64,000 nt of DNA from assembly GCF_002741035.1 (NCBI RefSeq), contig NZ_CP016808.1, forward strand, positions 6,961,001-7,025,000, in the 5' to 3' direction. Shown here piece after piece: positions 55,307 through 64,000 of this stretch; position 1 is the stretch's first letter, and each line of letters starts with the position of its first letter. This stretch comes from Paenibacillus sp. BIHB 4019. Its GTDB lineage: Bacteria > Bacillota > Bacilli > Paenibacillales > Paenibacillaceae. A program made the position numbers and the translations under genes. A model generated the notes under the pieces. It did no database searches. It was not told where the DNA came from and worked only from the letters and a program-made list of their open reading frames with translations.

Positions 55307-56148
55307 GCTCTCGCCTCCTGCCACGCTGTGCAGCGTTTCCACGTTTCCCCGCAATGCGTGAAAATTTGCTGGAGCTCCGGATTTCTCCGTTTCAGCTCGA
55401 CGAGCCGGTCGAACGTTTCCTTAAACTCCTCCCGGTTGTCGAACACGATGGAGGCTAGCGCATGAGGAGGGCGATTTTCCCGCACCGCCGCCTCCGACCA
55501 GCTGGCGTCTGCACCGAGCAGCAGCTCCTGCCCCGTATCGCCCTGCAGCAGCAGCCCGAATTGGTCGGCCGCATGGCCGGACAAACGGATAGCCGTTACG
55601 CTTCCATCATTAAATAAATCGTATCCCTTATGGAAGGGGGCATATTTCGCTGGCAGCTCCACCTCGTTTGACTGCTCGATCCAGCGTGTCCGCTTGGCAA
55701 AATCAGGCGGCAGCAGCTCGGGCAAAAAAGCTTTTTTTACCGCTGCAAATCCGTTCAGCGGCTGGACAGCCGCATATGCCTGCTGCGAGCAAATAAACGT
55801 CGCCTCGGGAAAATCCCGCAAGCCGCAAACATGGTCGGCATGGAAATGCGAGACGATAATATGCTTAACCTCGCGCAGCGAATAGCCTGCAGCCTGCACA
55901 TGCTCCGCCGCAGAGCGTTCCCCGGCAAGCGTAACGGGGGTCGTCCAGCGGTAAAGCGCATAAGGCAGCCGCTTCGTCGCTTCGAGAAAGCGCGGCGAAT
56001 AGCCGGTATCAAATAATACCGGCCCTAGCACAGGATGTTCCATTATAGCAAAAATACCCGGAAATGCTTGCTGCCGCCAGCGCCCCCCGCTAATCGCCAG
56101 CGCCTCCAGCTGCTTGCAGCAGCCCGTATTATGAAAAGTTATTTTCAT
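55303..56148 (-). CDS. Metallo-beta-lactamase-fold hydrolase
   Basis: A 281-residue MBL-fold enzyme with the zinc motif SHFHADHVCGL, LFDTGYSP upstream, LSGHAADQFGLLLQGD downstream, and a C-terminal IFTHCGETW. It resembles lactonase/esterase-type members. GGAGGAG precedes the ATG at 56146-56148, which overlaps the reductase stop (ATGA). Within the cluster it may act as thioesterase or lactonase, e.g. releasing product from CoA; this is inference. Confidence 0.87.
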   Translation of the reverse strand: MKITFHNTGCCKQLEALAISGGRWRQQAFPGIFAIMEHPVLGPVLFDTGYSPRFLEATKRLPYALYRWTTPVTLAGERSAAEHVQAAGYSLREVKHIIVSHFHADHVCGLRDFPEATFICSQQAYAAVQPLNGFAAVKKAFLPELLPPDFAKRTRWIEQSNEVELPAKYAPFHKGYDLFNDGSVTAIRLSGHAADQFGLLLQGDTGQELLLGADASWSEAAVRENRPPHALASIVFDNREEFKETFDRLVELKRRNPELQQIFTHCGETWKRCTAWQEARA

Positions 56149-57143
56149 CGTGTCTCCTCCTGCTCTTTCCACCAAGCTGCGAACCTCCTAAGCCCTTCCT
56201 CGACGCTCACAAGAGGCCGATAGCCCAGCTCCCGCTGTGCCTTCTCGATAGAAAGCGTTTGGCTGAACGCAAGAATGCCGACCGTATAACGGGTCAGCAG
56301 CGGTTCTTTGGCAAGCCCCGGCAGCTTCGCCGCCAGCTCCAGCAAAGAGGCCGCACTATACGCCGCGGGGTATGCAATCTTCTTGGTCCGGATCGGTTTA
56401 TTTAGCATGTCAAACAGCCTCGCCATAGCTTCCCACAGCTGAATAGGCTCGCCATTCGTAATATTGTATTTCTGTCCAAGCACAATCGGATCGGCGTACA
56501 GACAGCGCATGAGCGCTTCCGTCACATTATCCACATACGTAATATCGACAAGCGGCTGACCGCTTCCGAACACGGGAATAAACCGTTTGTCATTTGCCCG
56601 CAGCAGCCTTGGAAAAATCGCCTTATCGCCAGGCCCGAACAACGCCCGCGGCCGGATCGTCACCACGCGCAATCCCTGCTCACGATAAGCGCGGTCAACC
56701 TCTTGCTCGGCAAGCAGCTTCGTCGCCGCATAATGATTGACCGCTGCTTTCGGCAGCGGCTCATGCTCTGCAATATTAAAGCGATGGCGATAGTCAAAAT
56801 AGATCGAAGGCGTCGACACATGCACCAGCCGCTGGACGCCTTGCTCCAGGCAGCCTTGTATGACATGGCGCGTGCCCATAACATTGGATGCATAGAAGTC
56901 GCGATACTTGCCCCAAGGCGAAGACAAGGCGCCGCAATGAAACACGGCGTCATGACCGGCAATCGCTTCGCTCATTGCACGGGAGGCTAAATCCAGCTGT
57001 AAAAATGCCGCTCCCGCCTCGCTGAGCCGCCTGCCTGCCTCTTGATTACGCCCGGCTGCGGTCACCGTATGGCCTTCCTTCAGCAGCCGATATACCGCAT
57101 TTTCGCCTAAAAATCCGGTAGCCCCTGTTACCAGTATGTTCAT
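56145..57143 (-). CDS. NAD(P)-dependent epimerase/dehydratase, OleD/3-beta-HSD-like
   Basis: A 332-residue extended short-chain dehydrogenase: nucleotide-binding TGATGFLGENAVYRLLKEGH, a Ser/Tyr/Lys catalytic set (VHVSTPSIYFDYRHRF; YAATKLLAEQ with Tyr and Lys), RPRALFGPGDKAIFPRLL and DITYVDNVTEAL. It is most like the 3-beta-hydroxysteroid-dehydrogenase/OleD subgroup, which reduces 2-alkyl-3-ketoacids. GGAGGCG precedes the ATG at 57141-57143. It follows the ATP-grasp gene by 17 nt. In the cluster it could reduce the keto product of the KAS III-like enzyme. Confidence 0.88.
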   Translation of the reverse strand: MNILVTGATGFLGENAVYRLLKEGHTVTAAGRNQEAGRRLSEAGAAFLQLDLASRAMSEAIAGHDAVFHCGALSSPWGKYRDFYASNVMGTRHVIQGCLEQGVQRLVHVSTPSIYFDYRHRFNIAEHEPLPKAAVNHYAATKLLAEQEVDRAYREQGLRVVTIRPRALFGPGDKAIFPRLLRANDKRFIPVFGSGQPLVDITYVDNVTEALMRCLYADPIVLGQKYNITNGEPIQLWEAMARLFDMLNKPIRTKKIAYPAAYSAASLLELAAKLPGLAKEPLLTRYTVGILAFSQTLSIEKAQRELGYRPLVSVEEGLRRFAAWWKEQEETR

Positions 57144-57160
57144 CCTCGCCTCCTCCTTTC

Positions 57161-58372
57161 TCATCCATTCCATTCAATATCAGCAGTTGTAAAAGCAATA
57201 AGCGGCTGCTCCGCCTTGCGTGCCCGCCGCCATAAATCAAACCAAACATAACCTTGCATCAGAAATGGACCAGGGTCCTTCCAGCTGAAAATAACATCCC
57301 GGCCGCCTGCCATGCACGCCAGCCAGTGCCAAGAGCCGCGCCATAGCCCGCGCTGGCGCCGCTGCTGCGAGAGCCCATAGGCCAGCATCGCTGCCGCGAT
57401 CATTTTGCCCCGCGATTGCTGCGGCATAATGATGCTGCTGCGCTGGCCTGTCCCCCACAAGGCGCGGCCGAGCCGATCGCGCTTGTCGAACAGATGCAAT
57501 CCGCTCGTCGCTCGCGGATTGCACTCAAGCGGCCATACCGCGCCGCTCTCGTCTATTATAAAATCAAAAGCGATTTGGCCTGTAAACTGCGTATGCGCGG
57601 CAAACGTCTCCACCCATTGCCGCAGCTGCGGCTGATGGCATGCCTGAAAGAAGGTGCTGGCTCCCCGTCCAGCAGTAAAGTCGACTGCGTAGTCGGAATA
57701 GGCAAGCAGCTTGCCTTCTTTTGCAATCGAATACGTGCAATATTCCTGTCCTGCTACGTAAGCTTGGGCTACCCAAGGGGAATCTGCGGATAGCTGCAGT
57801 TCCGCAGCAGGAGGCGGCGACTCGTTTGCATGCCATATATGCACTTTCGTTGCAAAGCGGGAATAGACCGGCTTCAGCACCCATATTTGCTCTGAAGCGG
57901 AATTATGCAGCTGTTTTAGCTCAGTGTAGCAACGCAGCTGCTTCGTCTCTGGGGCGGCAAGCCCCGCCTCCCGAACCATCTCAATAAACGCCCATTTGCT
58001 GTGCAGGGCGGTGAGCTTTTCCGCTTCATCGGTGAAAACCATGCAGCTTCCAAGCTTGCCGCGCAGCTTGGCAATATAATAAATTTCCTCGCAGGTTGGA
58101 ATAAGCAGCTCGATGCTGTACTTTTCCACCATTGCCGCAAGCGCTTTGCCAAATGCCGCCTCGTCCACTCGTGGCGCTGGAAGCACCTCATAACGCTTAA
58201 TGCAGGTTGAAAAGCGAATGAGCGGACTCGCCATGCTGTCCGCTGCATAAACCTCATAACCCTGCTCCGCCAGCTGACGGGCTAAATCCAGCGCAGCTGG
58301 CGCTCTTCCGCCCGTAATAAGAATGCGCCGCCCGGTGCGTATTTCCTGCTCTTGGCCTGTTTTAATATTCAA
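57161..58372 (-). CDS. ATP-grasp ligase
   Basis: A 403-residue ATP-grasp protein with an N-terminal Rossmann-like part (RRILITGGRAPAALDLARQLAEQG), central ATP-binding part (IWVLKPVYSRFATKV) and metal-binding end (AFDFIIDESGAVWPLECNPRATSGLHLF, with the Glu and Asn ligands). It resembles the carboxylate-amine ligases of secondary pathways (CarB-like group) but not a named enzyme. Start is a TTG at 58370-58372, inside the end of the KAS III-like gene, so the two overlap by 11 nt. It would join an amine, often an amino acid, to a carboxylate. Confidence 0.85.
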   Translation of the reverse strand: MNIKTGQEQEIRTGRRILITGGRAPAALDLARQLAEQGYEVYAADSMASPLIRFSTCIKRYEVLPAPRVDEAAFGKALAAMVEKYSIELLIPTCEEIYYIAKLRGKLGSCMVFTDEAEKLTALHSKWAFIEMVREAGLAAPETKQLRCYTELKQLHNSASEQIWVLKPVYSRFATKVHIWHANESPPPAAELQLSADSPWVAQAYVAGQEYCTYSIAKEGKLLAYSDYAVDFTAGRGASTFFQACHQPQLRQWVETFAAHTQFTGQIAFDFIIDESGAVWPLECNPRATSGLHLFDKRDRLGRALWGTGQRSSIIMPQQSRGKMIAAAMLAYGLSQQRRQRGLWRGSWHWLACMAGGRDVIFSWKDPGPFLMQGYVWFDLWRRARKAEQPLIAFTTADIEWNG

Positions 58373-59396
58373 TAATCATCCCGCCTAACGAAATGCCCGC
58401 TGAAATGCCAATGAGCGCAAAGCGGTCACCACGCTGCAAGCGGCCCTGCTGGATGGCCAGATGAATGCCCATCGGCAGAGAAGCCGCAATCATATTGCCG
58501 TGATTTTCAATAATGTTCATGAACTGCTCGGGCGCAATGCCAAGCTTTTTCTGAAGCAGCCGCATAGCAAGGGCGCTGCCTTGATGCGGAACTACGAGCT
58601 TCAGTTCGGACATGTCGATGCCCGCCTCCTTAAACAGCCGCTCGATAAAGTCGGGCAGCAGCTTAGACGTTTTGCGAAACAGCGCCTCGCCCTGCATCGC
58701 AAACAAATATTGCTCCGCATTTGCCGCCCCGTACTGTGTAGAAGGCAATCCTGATCCGCCTCCGCGAATTTCCGACAGCTCGCGTCCCGATCCGTACGTC
58801 TCCATACGGGAGGCGATAATGGATGAGCTTTCGCCTTCACCACTTCTGCCAATGACTACCGCTGCTGCCCCGTCACCGAACAGCGTAGCGCTTTCGGGAT
58901 GCCTGTCATTAAGGCCGCTTGATGCAATTTCCGGCGATACAAGCAGCACTGTGTCGTATCTGCCCGCTTCTATCATATAAGACACCATATCAAGCGCCGC
59001 TAGAAACGACAAGCAGGTCGTATTTATGTCGAAACAAGGAATACCTGATTCGCCTGCCCACATCTCATCTTGAATGAGCGCCGCCGTGCAAGGGATAAGC
59101 TGCTCAGGAATCGCATTGGCACATATGATGCAGTCCATATCGTCAAGCTCAAGTCCTGCATCCTCCAAAGCGGCAAAGGCAGCCTTTGCGCCCATGACTG
59201 ACGCGGCTTCGCCAGCTGCGTAATGCCTGATTTTCACGCCTGATTTTTTATATACCCAGCCTTGCGGCTTATTCAGTTTTTCGTCCAGCTGCTCCGCTGT
59301 CACCATTTGGGATGGCAAGTAGGAGCCCGTTCCCCATATTCGTACATTCCGTTGTTGCTTATGCTTGTTTCTTGCATGCATAACCCTCACCGCCAT
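58362..59396 (-). CDS. 3-oxoacyl-ACP synthase III-like condensing enzyme (OleA-like)
   Basis: A 344-residue thiolase-fold enzyme. Catalytic Cys128 in DINTTCLSFLAALD, His271 in VVPHQGSA and Asn301 in ENHGNMIAAS are all present. It is not the housekeeping FabH in context: there are no fab genes, and it heads a biosynthetic operon. It probably joins two acyl thioesters in a Claisen reaction. The start is uncertain: ATG at 59396, or the ATG at 59379-59381 (MHARNKH) with GGTGAGGG just before. First gene of the cluster; direct and inverted repeats lie upstream. Confidence 0.9.
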   Translation of the reverse strand: MAVRVMHARNKHKQQRNVRIWGTGSYLPSQMVTAEQLDEKLNKPQGWVYKKSGVKIRHYAAGEAASVMGAKAAFAALEDAGLELDDMDCIICANAIPEQLIPCTAALIQDEMWAGESGIPCFDINTTCLSFLAALDMVSYMIEAGRYDTVLLVSPEIASSGLNDRHPESATLFGDGAAAVVIGRSGEGESSSIIASRMETYGSGRELSEIRGGGSGLPSTQYGAANAEQYLFAMQGEALFRKTSKLLPDFIERLFKEAGIDMSELKLVVPHQGSALAMRLLQKKLGIAPEQFMNIIENHGNMIAASLPMGIHLAIQQGRLQRGDRFALIGISAGISLGGMIIEY

Positions 59397-59417
59397 CTAT
59401 TAGCTTGTTGTCTATCT

Positions 59418-59437
59418 TAAAGTGTATTGCTACTTTA
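59418..59437. promoter_or_regulatory. Inverted repeat TAAAGT-N8-ACTTTA upstream of the biosynthetic cluster
   Basis: A 6-bp inverted repeat with an 8-nt spacer, 22 bp upstream of the first possible start of the KAS III-like gene. Operator candidate. Confidence 0.35.
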
Positions 59438-59464
59438 TCTTACTAGATGGTGCATAGCTGGACA

Positions 59465-59487
59465 TAGTACCAAATTTTATTAGTACC
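59465..59487. promoter_or_regulatory. Direct repeat TAGTACC upstream of the biosynthetic cluster
   Basis: TAGTACC at 59465-59471 and 59481-59487, a 16-bp period. Two phased 7-mers ahead of the operon suggest an activator pair. Confidence 0.35.
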
Positions 59488-59587
59488 TATTGAAATTCCG
59501 TTTAATTTACATATTTTCTTTTAAAATCCATTTCATTGCCTCTAAATACTGGGAGGGAGCTTTACCGTTCTTTACGAGCTTACCTCT

Positions 59588-59925
59588 ATGCATGCGAAGC
59601 TTCGATATACCAAGCTTACTTTATTAATCACTCTCATAGTTGTGCTCTCCTTAGCTCATCCATTGAACTCAAGCAGCCTATTATTCCTTACTGAGGAAAT
59701 TGAAATCATGAGCAGCTAGGTGATCAGCCAATCGTTTCGTTTCAAGGGATGGCTCAGCTACATAATAGATATTCCCTAACCCAGCCAGAAGACAGCACTG
59801 AACTTGAGCAACTGTTCGCAATCCAAAATATTGCCGAGGAAATACTTTCCGTTCCCCTATTCGGCGTAACGATTGTCAGCCCTCTGCTCATGCTTATAGA
59901 GGTGGATTTGGAGCTAAGCGCTTAA
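59588..59925 (+). pseudogene. Frameshifted N-terminal remnant of a CitA/DcuS-type sensor kinase
   Basis: Frame 1 encodes MHAKLRYTKLTLLITLIVVL and continues to a TAG at 59717-59719, a basic head plus membrane helix. Shifting one base just before it opens a second frame, EQLGDQPIVSFQGMAQL to a TAA at 59923-59925, with TELEQLFAIQNIAEEIL and GVTIVS. The order helix, then LGDQ.., then a PAS/Cache-like part is that of CitA/DcuS sensors; the kinase part is missing. No ribosome binding site is left. The family call is tentative; the decay is clearer. Confidence 0.45.
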
Positions 59926-60041
59926 CTTTTCATCTCTAACCCTAAATCGTCTGCTAGGCAGCTCCTATTTCCAACAACCCCAAGTGAGCTTTTCGTCATT
60001 CGGCCTATATGAGGATGAGCCTTGGCCCCTTCTTCCTTCAG

Positions 60042-60086
60042 GCAAAAGCCCTCCGTCGCTTGATACAAGCGATAGAGGGCTTTTGC
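60042..60086. terminator. Stem-loop with terminator shape
   Basis: GCAAAAGCCCTC pairs perfectly with GAGGGCTTTTGC, with an inner TCGCTTG/AGCGA helix. It lies between the pseudogene and the YheC/D gene and could terminate either strand. Confidence 0.75.
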
Positions 60087-60170
60087 TGATTTCATTATTT
60101 TTCGTAAACATTCTAGTTATCCGTACAATTTCGTTGTTTCCTGCTATCATACACTGGCTACGAGGTGACA

Positions 60171-60950
60171 ATGATGTATACGAAAACGTATCGCAGCGCG
60201 ACCATTCGCGGCAAGCTGAAGGTGTGCCGTTTTTTGCAAAACCATGCTTCAACTAAACCGCTCATACCAAGCACCACCAGTTTCACCTTATCCAATCTGA
60301 AGATGATGGCTGCTGCCCATCACGCGCTATACATTAAGCCAAATATCGGCTCGCTTGGCGTCGGTGTGCATAAGCTTGAGCCCCTAAATGACGGCTACAA
60401 GCTCCTTTATACAAAAAGCAAAGAGCAGCTTTCCAAATCTTTTCACAGTCTAGATGACGTTTATGATCATTTGCTGCCTGCCAGGCCTTCCCGCCTTATT
60501 ATTCAGCAAGCAGTCAGCCTCGATCAAGTCGAAAATCGTCCCTACGATATTCGTGCCATGGTTCAGCGAAAACCGGGCGGCATATGGCATTTTACCGGCT
60601 TCCTTATTAAAGTAGGCGCCAAAGGTAAAATCGTCACCAACTACCATCAGGGCGGCGAAATTTGGACGATGAAGAAGCTGCTGCATCGCAAGGGATATAA
60701 TGATGCCAAAGGCAGCGAGCTCATAAGCCATTTGACACAGCACTCATTGACAGTAGCCCGTGCCCTCAGCAAGCATAAAGCGGGCATGTATGAAATGGGC
60801 ATCGATTTTGCCATGGACCGCAATACGCACCTGTGGATATTGGAGGTCAATTCCAACCATCCCCAATTCCGTCCGTTAAAATGGATTGATCGCCGCGCCT
60901 ACAACCGGATTATGCGATTTGCCCGAAGCTATGGCCGTAAAGACGATTAG
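60171..60950 (+). CDS. YheC/YheD-family protein (ATP-grasp-like, spore-coat associated)
   Basis: A 259-residue protein of the YheC/D family: YIKPNIGSLGVGVHKL (ATP-grasp-like loop), SLIIQQ-type strand (SRLIIQQAVSL), the RPYDIRAMVQRKPGGIWHFTGFLIKVG block and C-terminal YEMGIDFAMDRNTHLWILEVNSNHPQFR with the metal-binding residues. B. subtilis YheC and YheD are spore-coat-associated. The ATG pair at 60171/60174 follows GAGGTG; the second may be used. It is shorter than typical members (about 360-450) because the N-terminal domain is absent. Confidence 0.88.
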   Translation: MMYTKTYRSATIRGKLKVCRFLQNHASTKPLIPSTTSFTLSNLKMMAAAHHALYIKPNIGSLGVGVHKLEPLNDGYKLLYTKSKEQLSKSFHSLDDVYDHLLPARPSRLIIQQAVSLDQVENRPYDIRAMVQRKPGGIWHFTGFLIKVGAKGKIVTNYHQGGEIWTMKKLLHRKGYNDAKGSELISHLTQHSLTVARALSKHKAGMYEMGIDFAMDRNTHLWILEVNSNHPQFRPLKWIDRRAYNRIMRFARSYGRKDD

Positions 60951-60984
60951 CTTATCCTGCGTTTGCCTGTTGTTGAAATGCTGT

Positions 60985-62256
60985 CTAGCCTCCTGCACGT
61001 TCAGATGCCTTTGCTTGATCGGGCTGCTTCTCGCTAATTAATAAAGATAGCAAATATTGTGCGAGTGCAGCCCCGAACAGCACAACCGGCAGCCAGACAG
61101 ACGTCACATCGCCAGCAAACAAGATCAAGCAGCCAATCGACACCACTCTGCCGACATTCAGAAACAACTCACGCATAACGACGCATTCTACACGAAGTTG
61201 CCCTTTAAGAGGAAGTGTGCCAATTAGCCGGTAATAATAAGAGGTCAATGTATTGACCGCAAGCGGATTGCAGATGGAGAATAAAATCATAAACAAAAGC
61301 ACGGACCAAAAATCAACTGCAATCAGCAGCAGCGCAGCCCCTATGGCGACTCCTGTTGTAGAAAATAGCACATACTTCTGGACTTGCTCCTTCTGTGCTT
61401 TCCTAGATATGACATACCCCGTCATTACGGTAAGTGCAGAAAAGGCTACGCCTAAGTAACCGACCCGATCCTCACGCCCCACCGTCTGAAACAATAAAAT
61501 ATTCGGTAAAAACAACATAATCCCTTGAAAAAGCCCAAGTATAAAAAAGCTGACAAGCGCCTTGAACCACCGCCTGTTTTTATTCATCGCAAGCCCCATA
61601 AATTTTAAATAATAAGCACGGTGATGCGATTTCACAATGGGAATCCGGAAGCTCACAATGGCCGCTATAACAAACATAACGAAGGCGAGTAAAAAAATAA
61701 TAACATATCCCTGCAGCCCTTCATTACGGGAAATAATAAATCCGGCCAGCGCCGGGCCCAGCAATCCGGCCGTGTTGAACACAATCATATTCAGCGCTAG
61801 AAAACGAATCCGATTCGCCTCTGTAGAAACATCATATTGGATGACTAAATATCCGGTCCAATATAGTCCCCCTGCAATACCATTACATATGGCGAACAAA
61901 ACATAATAATTAACGACCTGCTCACCCGTAATAACGACCATTAAATAAAAGACAGCTATTAAAACGATGCCAATCCTGTACGTCACCATTCGGTCTTTGC
62001 GTTTCGCGATCCAGCCTCCAACTGCAAACGTAATCGGGGTCATTAGAAATACAATAATGTTGTAGAGCGCATTTACCGTTAAATCCTGCGTTAACCGCCA
62101 CAAGTACAAATTCAGAAACAATCCAGACATGGATGCGCCAAATTGAAAACAACCATGAATGACAATTGAGATAATGGCCTCCCTGCCTAGCCTTCTCTCT
62201 GGTGGAATAGCCGCTCCCCTGCTGAAAAAATAGTCCAATCTCGGCCATGTTCGCAT
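60985..62256 (-). CDS. MFS transporter, 12 TM
   Basis: A 423-residue inner-membrane carrier with about 12 predicted helices (for example IVIHGCFQFGASMSGLFLNLYLW, YYVLFAICNGIAGGLYWTGYLV, ILFSICNPLAVNTLTSYYYRLIG). The loop IAKRKDRMVTYRIG matches the typical 2-3 loop. Substrate unknown. A cre-like site lies 89 bp upstream, so carbon-source control is likely. It converges on the YheC/D gene with no obvious terminator between. Confidence 0.85.
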   Translation of the reverse strand: MRTWPRLDYFFSRGAAIPPERRLGREAIISIVIHGCFQFGASMSGLFLNLYLWRLTQDLTVNALYNIIVFLMTPITFAVGGWIAKRKDRMVTYRIGIVLIAVFYLMVVITGEQVVNYYVLFAICNGIAGGLYWTGYLVIQYDVSTEANRIRFLALNMIVFNTAGLLGPALAGFIISRNEGLQGYVIIFLLAFVMFVIAAIVSFRIPIVKSHHRAYYLKFMGLAMNKNRRWFKALVSFFILGLFQGIMLFLPNILLFQTVGREDRVGYLGVAFSALTVMTGYVISRKAQKEQVQKYVLFSTTGVAIGAALLLIAVDFWSVLLFMILFSICNPLAVNTLTSYYYRLIGTLPLKGQLRVECVVMRELFLNVGRVVSIGCLILFAGDVTSVWLPVVLFGAALAQYLLSLLISEKQPDQAKASERAGG

Positions 62257-62344
62257 ATGTATACTGCCCCTGCCTCTCTCTATTTACATGAACTTCATCT
62301 TTCCCGTTCATTTTAGCACAAGGGCTAGACGATCAGCCGTTGCC

Positions 62345-62358
62345 TGAAAGCGTTAACG
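62345..62358 (-). promoter_or_regulatory. cre (CcpA) site upstream of the MFS gene
   Basis: TGAAAGCGTTAACG matches the cre consensus except at the last base. It sits 89 bp upstream of the MFS start. Confidence 0.55.
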
Positions 62359-62488
62359 GTTTGGAAAACAGCCTTAAATGCTGTTGTACGCCCGTTTCAA
62401 TGGGGTTTAAGCTATTTATTGAACATTAACGAGTGTTTTCATACAATATCGGCTATGTATAAAGTTAGGCAAATGATATATTCGTTTT

Positions 62489-62533
62489 TGTGTAAAAATA
62501 AACAAGCCTGCCACATGATTAGTGACAGGCTTG
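62489..62533 (-). terminator. Terminator of the rRNA operon
   Basis: CAAGCCTG pairs with CAGGCTTG across 15 nt; the minus strand continues TTTATTTTTA. It lies about 85 nt behind the 23S 3' end, with no 5S gene between. Confidence 0.8.
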
Positions 62534-62542
62534 CAATATGAA

Positions 62543-62609
62543 GCTAAAGTTTCCTATGTGTGTTGCACACTGAAAACTGGATGCGAAAGACAAAGTCTGA
62601 AACTTTAGC
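62543..62609 (-). other. Inverted repeat in the 23S trailer
   Basis: GCTAAAGTTTC (62543-62553) and GAAACTTTAGC (62599-62609) are perfect complements, with ATCCAGTTTTCA-type spacer between on the minus strand. It probably folds as a processing stem behind 23S rRNA. Confidence 0.55.
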
Positions 62610-62616
62610 GTGTTGT

Positions 62617-64000
<1,384 letters not shown>

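Overview
The window reads as a chromosomal segment of a spore-forming, plant-polysaccharide-degrading Firmicute, most likely Paenibacillus. Pointers are strong GGAGG ribosome binding sites with many TTG/GTG starts, CotF and YheC/D spore-coat-type proteins, S-layer homology domains, CBM3-bearing secreted glycanases, CcpA-type cre boxes and the Bacillus-type set gapB/SR1P/pckA. The right edge runs into a 23S rRNA gene. Most genes are on the minus strand. No CRISPR array, prophage, insertion sequence or plasmid origin was seen.

0-19 kb, cell-wall degradation: an SLH-anchored rhamnogalacturonan lyase (PL11) with palindromes around its promoter, a response regulator plus a very large two-kinase hybrid sensor, a GH5 mannanase and a GH74 xyloglucanase that share a C-terminal CBM3, a TerD-VWA protein, and a cellulase-like protein. 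A small membrane-peptide gene lies at 218..295.

19-28 kb, core metabolism: a LysR regulator divergent from aroA-aroC (the aroA has an unusual active-site loop), then a gluconeogenic operon gapB-SR1P-pckA, an RNase J with a newly found 31-residue peptide gene behind it, and a CotF-like coat protein.

28-44 kb: one long minus-strand sugar-uptake locus. A LacI regulator precedes two solute-binding proteins, two permease pairs, an NHL/TPR membrane protein, a Yip1 protein, a DUF5696 protein and a GH30 glycanase. There is no ATPase, so a shared one must be supplied from elsewhere.

44-53 kb: tRNA-Leu(UAG), a TetR/DHA2-MFS efflux pair, a nucleotidyltransferase, a 44-residue membrane protein, a nitrilase divergent from a MocR regulator with direct-repeat operator candidates, and a c-di-GMP pair (HD-GYP plus GGDEF).

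53-59.4 kb: the best candidate for an undescribed system is a tight six-gene operon: KAS III/OleA-like synthase, ATP-grasp ligase, OleD-like reductase, metallo-beta-lactamase-fold hydrolase, PaaK/F390-type adenylating enzyme and a GNAT-like acyltransferase. It looks like a small acyl-derived metabolite pathway without a carrier-protein gene. Next come a frameshifted sensor-kinase remnant, a YheC/D protein, an MFS transporter with a cre box, and the 3' half of a 23S rRNA that has no 5S gene behind it.
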